DNA from: Candidatus Acetothermia bacterium
GTDB lineage: Bacteria > Bipolaricaulota > Bipolaricaulia > RBG-16-55-9 > DRXL01
Direction: 5' to 3'
Assembly (NCBI GenBank): GCA_016179105.1
Contig: JACOSB010000097.1
Coordinates: 1-33,946, forward strand
Length of the DNA stretch: 33,946 nt
A program made the translations under genes and the position numbers. The notes below the pieces were generated by a model. The model did no database searches and had not been told where the DNA came from. It was given only the letters and a program-made list of their open reading frames with translations. Below, piece after piece: positions 15,244-23,805 of this stretch. Each line of letters begins with the position of its first letter. Position 1 is the first letter of the stretch.

Positions 15244-16671
15244 ATGAAGCGATTTAGCCTACGTTTCAAACTCTGGATCGCGTTGATGGCGTCCACGATT
15301 TTCGTCTCGGCTCTCTTGGGTGCCATCGCGATCTACCGGCTCTATTATGAGCTCGATGAGCAATTCATCAAGCGCGGCAAAAGTTTCGCCGATCATATCG
15401 CCCAAGAAGCGGTACAAGCGCTCAAGCGGGCCGATCATACGGACATCCAAGCCATGCTGGCCGGCCTGCTCAGCTCTGATCTTGTCTACGTTCAGATCGT
15501 GTACCAATCGAACATTCTGGGCGAAGAGCGCTCCATCGACAGGAACCTCCCCGTGGAGCAACAGCCCGCGTCGCTGCTCCTGTGCAGGACTCAATTGTCG
15601 AATGAGTATTGGTTACTGGATTTGATCCGTCCGTTTGCGTTGGCAGGAGAGTCGCAGCCCCAGGGATATGTGAGGCTTGGATTGATGCTGACCTATGTTT
15701 CTGAGGAAATTCAGATGGAAGCTAAGATTATTGGGGCAGCCAGCTTGGGTGTACTGCTGCTCGGGACGATACTCGCCCTTTGGTTACACCGGAAGCTCGT
15801 GCAACCGATCGGTGCACTCTCTCACTCCGTGCGATCTTTCGGAGCAGGAGCACTACAGACGCGTGCCCAGATTCATACCAAAGATGAGCTGCAAGACTTG
15901 TCTGAAGATTTTAACAAGATGGCCGACTCGATCGTCCGGATGCAAGAAGAGTTAAGACAATCCAATAAAGCAAAATCGGAATTTCTCACCGTGATGGGCC
16001 ATGAGCTACGCACGCCGTTGAATGCGCTCATGGGTTACACTGAGCTCTTGCTCGAAGAAGTCGACGGGCGACTGCCAGCATCCCAGAAAAAACATTTGCG
16101 GGCGGCTCAACGTTCGGGGCAGCACATGTCCGAGCTGATTGAGAATATGTTACGGTTCTCAAAATTAGAGATGGGCGCGGAGACACTTAGATTGCAAAAA
16201 GTCGATTGCAAACAGATCGTGGAAGAAGCGTTCCAAGGAGTGAGTGCCGCGGCTCAAGAAAAGAAGATCGAGCTACGCTTTTCACGGCGCACGCCGCTCC
16301 CATGGGTGGCGGACGCGATGAAACTACGACAAATTCTCTTAAATCTTTTGGACAATGCAATCAAATACAGCGAGCGCGGGCCGATCGACGTGAGGGTAAA
16401 GCAATCGAAACAAGAAGTGGTCTTCACAGTAAAAGATCATGGTTCCGGCATTGCCAAAAAAGATTTGGAAAAAATCTTTGAGCCCTTCACGCAGCTTAGC
16501 AAATCCGTCACTCGCGAATCCAAAGGAATCGGGCTGGGACTGGCAATCGTCAAACGCTACGTCGAGATGCACGGGGGAAAAATCTGGGTCGAGAGCGCTG
16601 TGGAGAAGGGAAGCGTTTTTTCGTGCGCAATCCCCGCCCTCTCTTTGCAGGAAGCCAAGGAGCCACCATGA
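15244..16671 (+). CDS. Membrane sensor histidine kinase (HAMP, HisKA, HATPase)
   Basis: The 475-residue kinase has helix 1 at about 10-32, a periplasmic sensor of about 125 residues, helix 2 at about 161-181 and a HAMP linker to about 236. The phosphoacceptor is H253 in GHELRTPLNAL. The ATP-binding half shows the N box LLDNAIKY with N371, the G1 box DHGSGIAKKD near 398, the F box (IFEPF) and the G2 box GIGLGLAIV near 428. The periplasmic segment is not recognisable, so the signal is unknown. Its stop overlaps the start of the response regulator gene, so the two form a cognate pair. Confidence 0.95.
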   Translation: MKRFSLRFKLWIALMASTIFVSALLGAIAIYRLYYELDEQFIKRGKSFADHIAQEAVQALKRADHTDIQAMLAGLLSSDLVYVQIVYQSNILGEERSIDRNLPVEQQPASLLLCRTQLSNEYWLLDLIRPFALAGESQPQGYVRLGLMLTYVSEEIQMEAKIIGAASLGVLLLGTILALWLHRKLVQPIGALSHSVRSFGAGALQTRAQIHTKDELQDLSEDFNKMADSIVRMQEELRQSNKAKSEFLTVMGHELRTPLNALMGYTELLLEEVDGRLPASQKKHLRAAQRSGQHMSELIENMLRFSKLEMGAETLRLQKVDCKQIVEEAFQGVSAAAQEKKIELRFSRRTPLPWVADAMKLRQILLNLLDNAIKYSERGPIDVRVKQSKQEVVFTVKDHGSGIAKKDLEKIFEPFTQLSKSVTRESKGIGLGLAIVKRYVEMHGGKIWVESAVEKGSVFSCAIPALSLQEAKEPP

Positions 16672-17330
16672 AAATCTTGATTGTCGAAGACGATGCCGAC
16701 GCGCGGACGATTCTGCACACCTTCCTTAGAGCCAAGGGACATGAGATCGTGACGGCTTCCGATGGCTTGGAAGCGCTGCAAGAGTTCGAGCGCGAGAAGC
16801 CTGACTTAATGCTGCTCGATGTGATGATGCCTAAGCTGGACGGCTGGGATGTCTTGGCCGGTATCCGCGCGCAGAGCGATGTGCCCGTGCTGATGGTGAC
16901 AGCGAAAGACGCGACCGAAGAAGTGGTGCGTGGGTTCTCTTCGGGTGTCGATGACTATATCGTCAAGCCCTTTAAGTTGCGGGAAGTCGAAGCGCGCATC
17001 GAAGCCGTGATGCGCCGTTATCATCCTCGCTCGTCCCACAAACTCGGGGGCCTCCAGATCGATGACCGGAGCAAGGCCGTCCATCTCAAGGGCAAAAAAA
17101 TCGCACTCTCGCCCAAAGAATTCGCGCTGCTTCAATTGCTCGCGTCTCATCCGGGCAGAGTTTTCTCCGATAGAGAAATTCTTCGGTATGTCTGGCCCGA
17201 GGGCAGTCTCGCTTCGGCGAATGACGTCAAACGTTACGTGCACATGCTGCGCGTCAAGCTCGAAGAAGATGTGAAAAAACCCAAGCGCATTCTCACCGTG
17301 CGCGGGTTCGGCTATCGACTTGTCAGTTAA
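16668..17330 (+). CDS. OmpR/PhoB-family response regulator
   Basis: The ATG at 16668 overlaps the kinase stop as ATGA, so the two are translationally coupled. A longer frame from 16623 runs inside the kinase and is not needed. The 220-residue protein has a receiver domain (acidic pair in VEDDAD near residue 8, phosphoacceptor D51 in LLDVMMP, conserved T near 82, K near 104). A winged-helix DNA-binding domain follows from about residue 125, with SPKEFALLQLLASHPG and VRGFGYRL. It should be phosphorylated by the adjacent kinase and act on nearby promoters; tandem TTTC repeats lie just downstream of its own stop. Confidence 0.95.
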   Translation: MKILIVEDDADARTILHTFLRAKGHEIVTASDGLEALQEFEREKPDLMLLDVMMPKLDGWDVLAGIRAQSDVPVLMVTAKDATEEVVRGFSSGVDDYIVKPFKLREVEARIEAVMRRYHPRSSHKLGGLQIDDRSKAVHLKGKKIALSPKEFALLQLLASHPGRVFSDREILRYVWPEGSLASANDVKRYVHMLRVKLEEDVKKPKRILTVRGFGYRLVS

Positions 17331-17331
17331 G

Positions 17332-17387
17332 TTTCACCCAATTTCCACCATTTTTTCATTCAATTTTCCCCGGACCACCATCGTTTC
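17332..17387 (+). promoter_or_regulatory. Tandem TTTC direct repeats, candidate response-regulator sites
   Basis: TTTC-starting elements occur at 17332, 17342, 17354, 17365 and 17384. The first four are spaced 10-12 bases apart (TTTCACCCA, TTTCCACCA, TTTCATTCA, TTTCCCCGG). A CCACCAT word is also directly repeated at 17345 and 17375. Tandem direct repeats at one helical turn are how OmpR/PhoB-type regulators bind DNA. They lie between the regulator gene and the DUF2231 gene. Confidence 0.4.
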
Positions 17388-17438
17388 TTCACTCGCCCGG
17401 AGCTACACTCAGCTCGGAAAGACGAGAAAGGAGTTTTT

Positions 17439-17864
17439 GTGAACTGGCATCCGATGATCGTGCACTTCCCGATCGCGCTCTTTCTGGTAGGATTTTTGTT
17501 AGACGCGGTCAGCTGGTTGGCAAAGAGAGATGGCTTGAAGACAGCAGGGCTTACGTTGGTGGTGCTGGGAGCACTGGGCGCGGTGGCAGCGGTCGTCACG
17601 GGTTTGGGCGTAGAAGAAAAAGTGGAAGACCAAATCGAAAAATTAACGGGCGCTGTCACGACCCTCGATAGTCACAAAGATATCGCTATTCTGACGGCCT
17701 GGGTCTTGGGTATCGTCGCGCTGGGGCGAATCGTGCTCGCTTATGCGGGAGCGCGCTTTGCCGGAGCTGCGGTGATCGCGCTCTTGGTGCTTTACTTTGG
17801 TCTAGGCTCGGTGGGCGCGGGGATGCTCGCGCTCACGGGCTATCGCGGGCCAGCTGGTCTATGA
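17439..17864 (+). CDS. DUF2231-type membrane protein, apparent C-terminal frameshift
   Basis: The GTG start has AAAGGAG six or so bases upstream. The 141-residue frame opens MNWHPMIVHFPIALFLVGF, the hallmark HP-x-x-VHFPI motif of DUF2231, and contains four membrane helices. Family members usually continue after the last helix with GGELVYEHGAGV. Here the zero frame ends in GYRGPAGL, while the +1 frame from 17851 reads QLVYEFGAGVQTNAS and runs 26 codons to a TGA at 17929-17931. One extra base at about 17847-17850 explains this. It may be a sequencing error or a real mutation. The function of DUF2231 is unknown; some relatives lie with haem or cytochrome genes. Confidence 0.82.
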   Translation: MNWHPMIVHFPIALFLVGFLLDAVSWLAKRDGLKTAGLTLVVLGALGAVAAVVTGLGVEEKVEDQIEKLTGAVTTLDSHKDIAILTAWVLGIVALGRIVLAYAGARFAGAAVIALLVLYFGLGSVGAGMLALTGYRGPAGL

Positions 17865-17958
17865 ATTCGGCGCTGGCGTGCAGACCAATGCCTCGGCCAC
17901 TCAAGCCCCTTCGGACAATGATGAAAGATGAGACTACCCTAAAGGAGGTAGGTTCAAA

Positions 17959-19656
17959 GTGAAGTTCATTCAAGCTATAGTTGTAGGCGTCGTGCTCACT
18001 ATCGTGATGGGCGTAGCCCTTCCTGTCTTGGCTTCGGACGGCGGTGGTGGCGTTCAAACCGTGGAAGGCTCGCTCAGCGCCGTCGATGTGTCGGGGAAGA
18101 CCGTCACCGTCAACGGCCAGTCATTCTCTGTGATCGATGCAGTCGACGTTCAGGTCGGCGACACGCATACGACCTTCGATCAGCTATCTCAATACATTGG
18201 CAAAAACGTCGAGCTAAAACTCGACGCTTCTGACCTCGTCTTCAAAATTGAAGTGAAAGACAGTTCTTCCGGGGGCGGCGGGTCCGGCGGCGAAGAACAT
18301 GACGTGAAGGGCACGCTGAGTGCCGTCAACGCCGCAAGTCTTACCATCGCTATCGATGGACAGACTTTCCCCGTGAAGGATCCGGCTGACATTCAGGTCG
18401 ATAACGTCGGCTCGATCACCCTCGACCAACTCTCGCCCTATATTGGCAGGTTCGTCGAAGCGAAAGTCGATGCGTCGAACACCGTCGTCAAGATCGATGT
18501 GGCCGACGGCACTGCGGGGGACGATCACCTCAACGGGGGCAACGGTGACGATAATTTTAACGGCGGCGGTGGGAATGACACCATCAACGGCGGCAAGGGC
18601 AACGATCACGAAGATGGCGGAAATGGGGATGATGACCTCAACGGTGATGACGGCAATGATACCCTCATCGGCGGCCCCGGCAACGATCAAGAAGACGGTG
18701 GCAACGGCGACGACAATCTTGAGGGAGATGATGGCAACGACACTCTCAGGGGTGGGGCCGGCAATGATCACCTAGACGGCGGCAACGGTGATGACAATCT
18801 TGCTGGTGACGACGGCAACGACACTGTTGATGGTGGACCCGGCGATGACAGCATCGATGGCGGTAACGGTGATGACAACCTGACCGGCGGCGACGGCAAT
18901 GATACAATCAAGGGTGGTCCGGGTAATGACGTGATCAATGGGGATAGCAACAACAGCAGCACTCCCACCCCTGCCATCGCTCTAACCCAAGGCGTGATTC
19001 CGATGGCAACTAGCTCCAGGAACAACGACGTGATCGACGGCGGTGACGGCAACGATATCATCAACGGCGGCCCCGGGAACGATATTATCCTTGGGGGCAC
19101 CGGGGATGACACGATCGACGGCGGTCCCGGCAACGACCAGATCGTCGGCGGACTTGGCAAAGATACGATCAACGCCGGCGACGGCAACGATACAATTTGG
19201 ATCAGCGCGGGCGATGTCCCTGCCGGACAGACGGAGAATATCGACTGTGGTCCTGGGCGAGATTTGGTCAATCTGAGAAATTTCCCGCGACGGACCAAAG
19301 TCGCTAAAGGACAGCTCACAGACCCAATCACGGGAGGAGTTTATAAATTTGTGAGCTGCGAGCGCTTCAGTCAGACTCGCAACGCCCCGCCTAAGTCCGC
19401 ACCGGCCTCGACGCTCAACGAGATCGCTCAGCCAATTACGGTCACTTCCGGCATGGAAGCCAGCGCGAGCCTCGTTGTTTTCGATCTCACCGGCCAGCGT
19501 GTCTTCGAGAGTGAAAAATTCTCGGGCAATGTTTCCGAGACTCTCCAAGCAACGAACGCGATCGCCAACGGTGTCTATTTCTATGTGATCTCTGCGCGCA
19601 ACACAGAGGGAGTATCCATGAAGAGCAAGGTCAAGAAGCTTGTCATCGTACGATAG
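17959..19656 (+). CDS. Exported RTX-repeat calcium-binding surface protein
   Basis: A GTG start with AAAGGAGG ten bases upstream opens a 565-residue protein with a signal peptide ([20 protein letters not shown]). Two related 65-residue beta domains follow ([17 protein letters not shown] at about 35-100 and [17 protein letters not shown] at about 116-183). Then come RTX nonapeptides at 186-330, a Ser/Pro/Thr linker, more RTX at 356-412, and a FlgD-like or sorting C-terminal domain ending [12 protein letters not shown] and [12 protein letters not shown] turns bind calcium and fold outside the cell. The signal peptide, rather than a bare type I secretion tail, suggests Sec export. An adhesin or matrix role is more likely than a toxin, as no enzymatic domain is seen. 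Confidence 0.9.
   Translation: MKFIQAIVVGVVLTIVMGVALPVLASDGGGGVQTVEGSLSAVDVSGKTVTVNGQSFSVIDAVDVQVGDTHTTFDQLSQYIGKNVELKLDASDLVFKIEVKDSSSGGGGSGGEEHDVKGTLSAVNAASLTIAIDGQTFPVKDPADIQVDNVGSITLDQLSPYIGRFVEAKVDASNTVVKIDVADGTAGDDHLNGGNGDDNFNGGGGNDTINGGKGNDHEDGGNGDDDLNGDDGNDTLIGGPGNDQEDGGNGDDNLEGDDGNDTLRGGAGNDHLDGGNGDDNLAGDDGNDTVDGGPGDDSIDGGNGDDNLTGGDGNDTIKGGPGNDVINGDSNNSSTPTPAIALTQGVIPMATSSRNNDVIDGGDGNDIINGGPGNDIILGGTGDDTIDGGPGNDQIVGGLGKDTINAGDGNDTIWISAGDVPAGQTENIDCGPGRDLVNLRNFPRRTKVAKGQLTDPITGGVYKFVSCERFSQTRNAPPKSAPASTLNEIAQPITVTSGMEASASLVVFDLTGQRVFESEKFSGNVSETLQATNAIANGVYFYVISARNTEGVSMKSKVKKLVIVR
18535..18939 (+). repeat. Five tandem 81-bp RTX units
   Basis: Residues 193-327 of the RTX protein divide exactly into five 27-residue units, each made of three nonapeptides and each starting GGNGDD. 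The units start at residues 193, 220, 247, 274 and 301, i.e. every 81 bases. The second nonapeptide is GDDGND in units 2-4 but keeps GG in units 1 and 5. The array grew by duplication of a three-nonapeptide block. Confidence 0.85.
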
Positions 19657-19665
19657 GCGAGTTTT

Positions 19666-19715
19666 CCCTCACCCGATTTCTCGCCCTGAGAGAAGCGCGA
19701 AAGGCAGCGTGAGGG
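19666..19715. repeat. Intergenic inverted repeat CCCTCAC/GTGAGGG
   Basis: CCCTCAC at 19666-19672 pairs with GTGAGGG at 19709-19715 across 36 bases that include further short complementary words. It starts ten bases after the RTX gene stop. It looks like a transcribed intergenic hairpin, and TTT follows the second arm. Confidence 0.4.
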
Positions 19716-19734
19716 TTTACACATTTAAAGCGAG

Positions 19735-19763
19735 GGGCACTCGGTCACTTCGAGTGCCCTTTC
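19735..19763 (+). terminator. Rho-independent terminator-like hairpin after the RTX gene
   Basis: GGGCACTCG at 19735-19743 pairs perfectly with CGAGTGCCC at 19751-19759 around a seven-base loop, and TTTCGT follows. The stem is strong but the T-tract is short. It probably ends transcription of the DUF2231-RTX unit. Confidence 0.6.
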
Positions 19764-19808
19764 GTATTCACCGCCTCTGGCTTTTTATGCTTAAGTCTAC
19801 AAGCTGGT

Positions 19809-19907
19809 AAGATTCTTGCGTCTCTCCAAGAGAACAAGGCTATCGCTAACGGCGTCTACGTGTTCGCTATGCCTTTCCATTGGATGACTTGCTTAGCTGC
19901 TGTTTAG
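19809..19907 (+). pseudogene. Remnant of a second FlgD-like C-terminal tail
   Basis: This frame reads SLQENKAIANGVYVFAM before drifting to a stop at 19905-19907. The RTX protein's tail upstream reads [17 protein letters not shown], so this short piece is a decayed copy of the same C-terminal domain type. No start codon or upstream domain is attached. It implies that another gene with this tail once stood here. Nothing else is visible in the stretch 19764-19808. Confidence 0.45.
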
Positions 19908-19911
19908 TCTA

Positions 19912-20274
19912 TTAGACCAGTGCTCCTATTTTCAGCACATCAAGAATGTAACGACATATCGCTGCCGTACCAAATACTGTACATATCTCGAAGGCACACG
20001 CTCGGAACCAGAAGAAAAATCCTCGATTCGATTTTGCTAGCCTCACATCTACCAAAGCCAGGACTGGCATGACCAAGAGCATGAGAGCATATTTGTTGCG
20101 GATGGCACTGAACGGAAGCACCAAGCCGATGACTGCACCGACCCCAATCAATACAATGGTCCAAATGACCTTTCTTCTTCGGGATAAACTGGAATGCACG
20201 AAAAGCCAGAGCCCGCTTACCCACAGAATTGGGCCAACCCCGAAGAATAGTAGCGATTCGACTGTTTCCAGCAT
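19912..20274 (-). CDS. Hypothetical four-helix membrane protein
   Basis: A minus-strand frame encodes about 120 residues from the ATG at 20274, or 133 from a TTG at 20313. Hydrophobic helices appear at about residues 10-25, 35-55, 60-75 and 90-110 of the shorter form, with basic loops (SRRRK) facing inward. I recognise no family and see no clear ribosome site, so expression is not certain. An overlapping minus frame (19940-20320) is less hydrophobic and is treated as its shadow. The stretch 20275-20551 that follows holds no gene or convincing promoter that I can see. Confidence 0.45.
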   Translation of the reverse strand: MLETVESLLFFGVGPILWVSGLWLFVHSSLSRRRKVIWTIVLIGVGAVIGLVLPFSAIRNKYALMLLVMPVLALVDVRLAKSNRGFFFWFRACAFEICTVFGTAAICRYILDVLKIGALV

Positions 20275-20551
20275 AACGCTGAATACCGTACCACCCCCGT
20301 CTGCAAAAATCAAAATTCACACCAGAGTGAGGAGTTGCTTCTAAAACTCCGATCTTTCCATTCTCAACTAAGCTGAAATTCCACTTGTTTTAGGCATTCT
20401 TAGAAAAATTAGAGATAAGCGTGCCAACTTATTTTGAAACCGACATACCCATTACGAATCAGTGGGTGCTAATAGAAATCATAATCTGAACTGACGTAGA
20501 TCATTTTGTTCTAAATACCACAATCCTAAACTTGAAATCAGGAGGTGCTTT

Positions 20552-20821
20552 ATGGAGCGCTTCTATCAGGGCGAATTTTATCTGGTCACTGAGCCATCTT
20601 TTTGCAAAGGCTGTGGCCTCTGTGTGAACAGTTGTCCTACCAATATTCTTTATCTGAATGGCAAAAGCAGGATCGCCGTCAAAGACATTGCCCAGTGCAT
20701 CTTTTGTGGAATCTGCGAAGCCCGCTGTCCTGATTTTGCGATCTGGGTCGTAAAGAGCACTCACCCCACCGGAAAAATCTATGACTCGCAAATTCGAGTC
20801 CATGGCGAGGTGGGCGAATGA
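20552..20821 (+). CDS. korD: 2-oxoacid:ferredoxin oxidoreductase, ferredoxin subunit
   Basis: The 89-residue protein carries two [4Fe-4S] motifs, CKGCGLCVNSCP near residue 18 and CIFCGICEARCP near residue 50. AGGAGG lies eight bases before the ATG. It is the delta/ferredoxin subunit of a four-subunit 2-oxoacid:ferredoxin oxidoreductase. It hands electrons from the thiamine-bound intermediate to a soluble ferredoxin. It starts the operon and its stop is immediately followed by the alpha-subunit start. Confidence 0.92.
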   Translation: MERFYQGEFYLVTEPSFCKGCGLCVNSCPTNILYLNGKSRIAVKDIAQCIFCGICEARCPDFAIWVVKSTHPTGKIYDSQIRVHGEVGE

Positions 20822-20822
20822 G

Positions 20823-21977
20823 ATGACCAGACAGCGCCTTGTGCAGGGAAACGAAGCTTGCGCCTACGGAGCGCTCTACGCGGGCTGTCGCTTTTATGCG
20901 GGTTACCCGATCACGCCCAGCTCAGAGATCATGGAGATCATGGCCCGCGAGCTGCCCCAACGCGGCGGCATCTTTATTCAGATGGAAGATGAGATCGCGT
21001 CCATTTCTGCACTCATCGGAGCCGCCTGGGCCGGGGCTAAAGCGATGACCGCCACGAGCGGCCCCGGCTTTTCTCTCATGCAAGAGGGCATCGGCTATGC
21101 GTCCATCACCGAGACACCCTGCGTGATCGTCGATGCACAGCGCTGGGGACCTTCAACGGGACAGCCGACCAAGACGGCTCAAGCCGACGTGATGCAGGCG
21201 ATCTGGGGCACGCACGGCGATCACCCGATCGTAGTTTTGACGGCGTCGCACGTGCACGATGTCTTCGAGATGACCGTGCGCGCCTTCAATATCTCTGAGC
21301 AATATCGTGTGCCGGTGATCTTGCTCTTGGACGAAGTGCTCTCACACATGCGCGAGAACGTCGCTCTGCCGGAGCCCGGAGAGTTAACGATCGTTGAGAG
21401 ACAGCGCCCCGCTCAGACGAAAGATTTCACTCCGTTTGGGCACCGTGAATTTTTGGCGTTCGGCGAAGGAGTTCGATTTAACGTCACAGGGATGGCCCAC
21501 AACGAGCGCGGTTTTCCTGTTCAAGGCGAAGAAGCCGAGAAACAGCTCTTGCGTATTGTGAACAAAATTCAGACCAATGTTGAAAAACTTGCGCTGTACG
21601 AAAGCACATATCTCGAGGATGCCCGCGTGCTCATCGCGAGCTTCGGCATCACCAGCCGCGCGGCCGAGAGCGCGGTCGATGCACTCAGAAAAGACAGCAT
21701 CCCCGCAGGGCTTCTCGACTTAAAAACGCTTTGGCCCTTTCCGGATTTTCTTTTCAAAAAGCTGGCGGCTCAGATGGATTATATTTTGGTGCCTGAGCTC
21801 AACTTGGGACAAATCGCTCGCGAAGTAGAACGTGCGGTGCAAGGGCGATCAGCGGTCGATCATCTGGGGCGAGCCGACGGAAGTTTGATCACGCCCCAAC
21901 AAATTTATGACCGAGTCAAACGTCAGCTAGGCACGCTGCAGAAGCGAGAGGTGGGAGCTTATGGAATCGTCCAATAA
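20823..21977 (+). CDS. korA: 2-oxoacid:ferredoxin oxidoreductase, alpha subunit
   Basis: The ATG at 20823 directly follows the ferredoxin stop; a longer frame from 20781 would overlap that gene and is not needed. The 384-residue protein shows the pyrimidine-binding half of the thiamine pyrophosphate enzyme: GNEACAYGALYAGCRFYAGYP near the start, then the FIQMEDEIASISALIGAAWAG and TATSGPGFSLMQEG motifs. A transketolase-C-like domain follows (ARVLIASFGITSRAAE). The order matches KorA/2-oxoglutarate oxidoreductases, although 2-oxoisovalerate or other 2-oxoacids cannot be excluded. It would oxidise a 2-oxoacid to acyl-CoA and CO2 while reducing ferredoxin. Confidence 0.93.
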   Translation: MTRQRLVQGNEACAYGALYAGCRFYAGYPITPSSEIMEIMARELPQRGGIFIQMEDEIASISALIGAAWAGAKAMTATSGPGFSLMQEGIGYASITETPCVIVDAQRWGPSTGQPTKTAQADVMQAIWGTHGDHPIVVLTASHVHDVFEMTVRAFNISEQYRVPVILLLDEVLSHMRENVALPEPGELTIVERQRPAQTKDFTPFGHREFLAFGEGVRFNVTGMAHNERGFPVQGEEAEKQLLRIVNKIQTNVEKLALYESTYLEDARVLIASFGITSRAAESAVDALRKDSIPAGLLDLKTLWPFPDFLFKKLAAQMDYILVPELNLGQIAREVERAVQGRSAVDHLGRADGSLITPQQIYDRVKRQLGTLQKREVGAYGIVQ

Positions 21978-22803
21978 GACGTATCTGCGTTCAGGAGCAC
22001 TGCCGAGCGTCTGGTGTCCCGGCTGTGGCAATGGCGTGATCGTCAAAGCGTTCGTAAACGCCGTAGCAGCTTTGGAATACGAGAAAGACAACATTGTCGT
22101 CGTCGGGGGCATCGGCTGTTCGGGGCGCACTCCCTTTATTCTGGACTTTAACACGATGCACACGACGCACGGGCGGGCGCTCGCGTTTGCCACGGGCATC
22201 AAACTGACGCGGCCGGAGCTCAAAGTGGTCGTCGCGATGGGCGATGGCGATTCCGTTTCGATCGGCGGCAATCACTTCATCCACGCCTGTCGCCGCAACA
22301 TTGACTTGACGGCGATTATCTTTAACAATTCCATCTACGGGCAGACGGGAGGCCAGCTCGCTCCTACGACACCTCAGGGCAAACGAAGCACGACGTCTCT
22401 CCAAGGCAATATCGAGCCCGCGTTCGATCCTTCGCAATTGGCCCTGGGAGCAGGAGCCAGCTTCGTCGCCCGTACGACGGTCTATGACTTCAATGAACTC
22501 AATTCGATACTTCAGAAAGCTCTGGCTCACAAAGGTTTTTCAGTGGTCGAAGTAATTACCCCATGTCCGACCTACTTCGGTCGCATGAACGATCTGCGCG
22601 ACCCGTACGAGATGCTCCAGTACATCAAAGATACAACTCTTCCCTTAGAAGATGTGCCCTTGCATAACCAAGCATTCAATTTAGAGCAAGATTTATCGGA
22701 GAGGCGTCCCACGGGAATCTTTCGCGATGAAGACAGACCCGAATACATAGAACTCTATCGCGAGCAGTTTGCCGCAGCGACTACAACATCGGGAGACGGT
22801 TGA
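21961..22803 (+). CDS. korB: 2-oxoacid:ferredoxin oxidoreductase, beta subunit
   Basis: The 280-residue beta subunit overlaps the alpha gene by 17 bases. WCPGCGNG (Cys 19 and 22) and GCSGR (Cys 53) supply ligands of the catalytic [4Fe-4S] cluster. GDGDSVSIGGNHF at 94-106 with NNSIYG at 122-127 binds thiamine pyrophosphate and magnesium. TPCPTYFGR near residue 200 holds a likely fourth Cys. With KorA it forms the active site. In Thauera aromatica a KorAB-type enzyme re-reduces ferredoxin for benzoyl-CoA reductase, which matches the neighbouring operon here. Confidence 0.94.
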   Translation: MESSNKTYLRSGALPSVWCPGCGNGVIVKAFVNAVAALEYEKDNIVVVGGIGCSGRTPFILDFNTMHTTHGRALAFATGIKLTRPELKVVVAMGDGDSVSIGGNHFIHACRRNIDLTAIIFNNSIYGQTGGQLAPTTPQGKRSTTSLQGNIEPAFDPSQLALGAGASFVARTTVYDFNELNSILQKALAHKGFSVVEVITPCPTYFGRMNDLRDPYEMLQYIKDTTLPLEDVPLHNQAFNLEQDLSERRPTGIFRDEDRPEYIELYREQFAAATTTSGDG

Positions 22804-22812
22804 GTATTGAGC

Positions 22813-23406
22813 ATGAGCGCAAACTTATCGAGTACACAGTCGAGTCGTGATCTAGTGCAAATCCGGCTGAGCGGCGCTGGAGGGCAAGGGCTAATCACAG
22901 CCGGGATTATTCTTGCCGAAGCGGCACTGTTGGATGGCAAGAACGTCGTACAAACGCAGAGCTACGGCCCCGAAGCCCGACTCGGCGCGAGCAAGGCCGA
23001 GGTCATCATCTCCAGCAAGAAGATCGCTTATCCTCAGGTGACCAAACCCGATTGGCTCTTGTGTCTCTCTCAAGACGCTTTCCAGAAATACGCTTCGCAG
23101 ACCAACGCCGATACAGCCGTGATCGTCGACTCCGGCCAGATCGAATCCGATATTTCAACAGATAGGTGTTTGTACCGATTGCCGATGACAGAAGCAGCTA
23201 CAAAAACGGGCAGCAAGGTCGTTGCCAATGTTGTTGCCTTGGGAGCCATGAATAGACTAGCGGGTCTGGTGACTCCAAAGAATTTGCGCGAGGCAGTCTC
23301 AAAACGCGTGCCGGAGCGTTTCCGTACGCTCAATATAAAAGCGCTCGAAGTCGGAGAAGAACTTGCTGCCCAGCTCAAAGAACAATTGGACCATAGTAAA
23401 CCATAA
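22813..23406 (+). CDS. korC: 2-oxoacid:ferredoxin oxidoreductase, gamma subunit
   Basis: The 197-residue gamma subunit opens with RLSGAGGQGLITAGIILAEA and continues with the QTQSYGPEARLGASKAEV motif, both diagnostic of the gamma domain that contacts CoA. A TTG at 22807 is an alternative start six bases upstream; I prefer the ATG. It completes a delta-alpha-beta-gamma set. The four genes are tightly spaced and surely one operon. Confidence 0.93.
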   Translation: MSANLSSTQSSRDLVQIRLSGAGGQGLITAGIILAEAALLDGKNVVQTQSYGPEARLGASKAEVIISSKKIAYPQVTKPDWLLCLSQDAFQKYASQTNADTAVIVDSGQIESDISTDRCLYRLPMTEAATKTGSKVVANVVALGAMNRLAGLVTPKNLREAVSKRVPERFRTLNIKALEVGEELAAQLKEQLDHSKP

Positions 23407-23431
23407 TGAGAATTGAAAGGAGGAGGTTACG

Positions 23432-23737
23432 ATGAGAGTAAAAACTCCCTGGGACGAACAGGAAGCGTTGGGACAATCGGCGAATCTCTTGGCGGAGTGT
23501 AGCAACAAAGGGTGCTGGGCGCTTCGACTTGTCTTGGATGAGATCATCGAAGACGTCGGGCCGTCCTGGGTTGCGCACTTCATTGCGACAGCCAAGAACA
23601 AGGCAGCGGCCGGAGCGCTCGAAGGCTATTTGAGAACGCACTGGCCCGCGTATGCCCAGTCTGTCAAGCAGTTGATCGCCTCGACGAACTGGACTAAAGA
23701 AAACGAGGAGATCGAAAAAGAATTTGGCGAAGACTGA
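23432..23737 (+). CDS. Small hypothetical protein downstream of the kor genes
   Basis: The 101-residue soluble protein has a strong AAAGGAGGAGG site before its ATG and starts 25 bases after the korC stop. It appears mostly helical, with CSNKGCW near residue 23, LRLVLDEIIEDVGPSW near residue 32 and an acidic end (KENEEIEKEFGED). There is no signal peptide or known motif, and I do not recognise it. Cotranscription with the oxidoreductase is likely, so an accessory role is possible but unproven. Confidence 0.7.
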   Translation: MRVKTPWDEQEALGQSANLLAECSNKGCWALRLVLDEIIEDVGPSWVAHFIATAKNKAAAGALEGYLRTHWPAYAQSVKQLIASTNWTKENEEIEKEFGED

Positions 23738-23805
23738 TTGAGCTTGTCATTGATCGAACAATCTTACGATTGGCCAAATTTCAGTGAATAATTTTGCAAA
23801 AACGC

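Noticed and set aside
18535..18939. CRISPR-like periodicity
   Set aside because: The 81-bp repeats are protein-coding RTX units with no unique spacers; no CRISPR array was seen anywhere.
18214..19548. Long minus-strand frames opposite the RTX gene
   Set aside because: They are low-complexity mirror frames of the GGxGxD repeat and have no ribosome site.
17959..19656. RTX toxin
   Set aside because: It has an N-terminal signal peptide and no pore-forming or enzymatic domain, and no HlyB/D-type genes are nearby.
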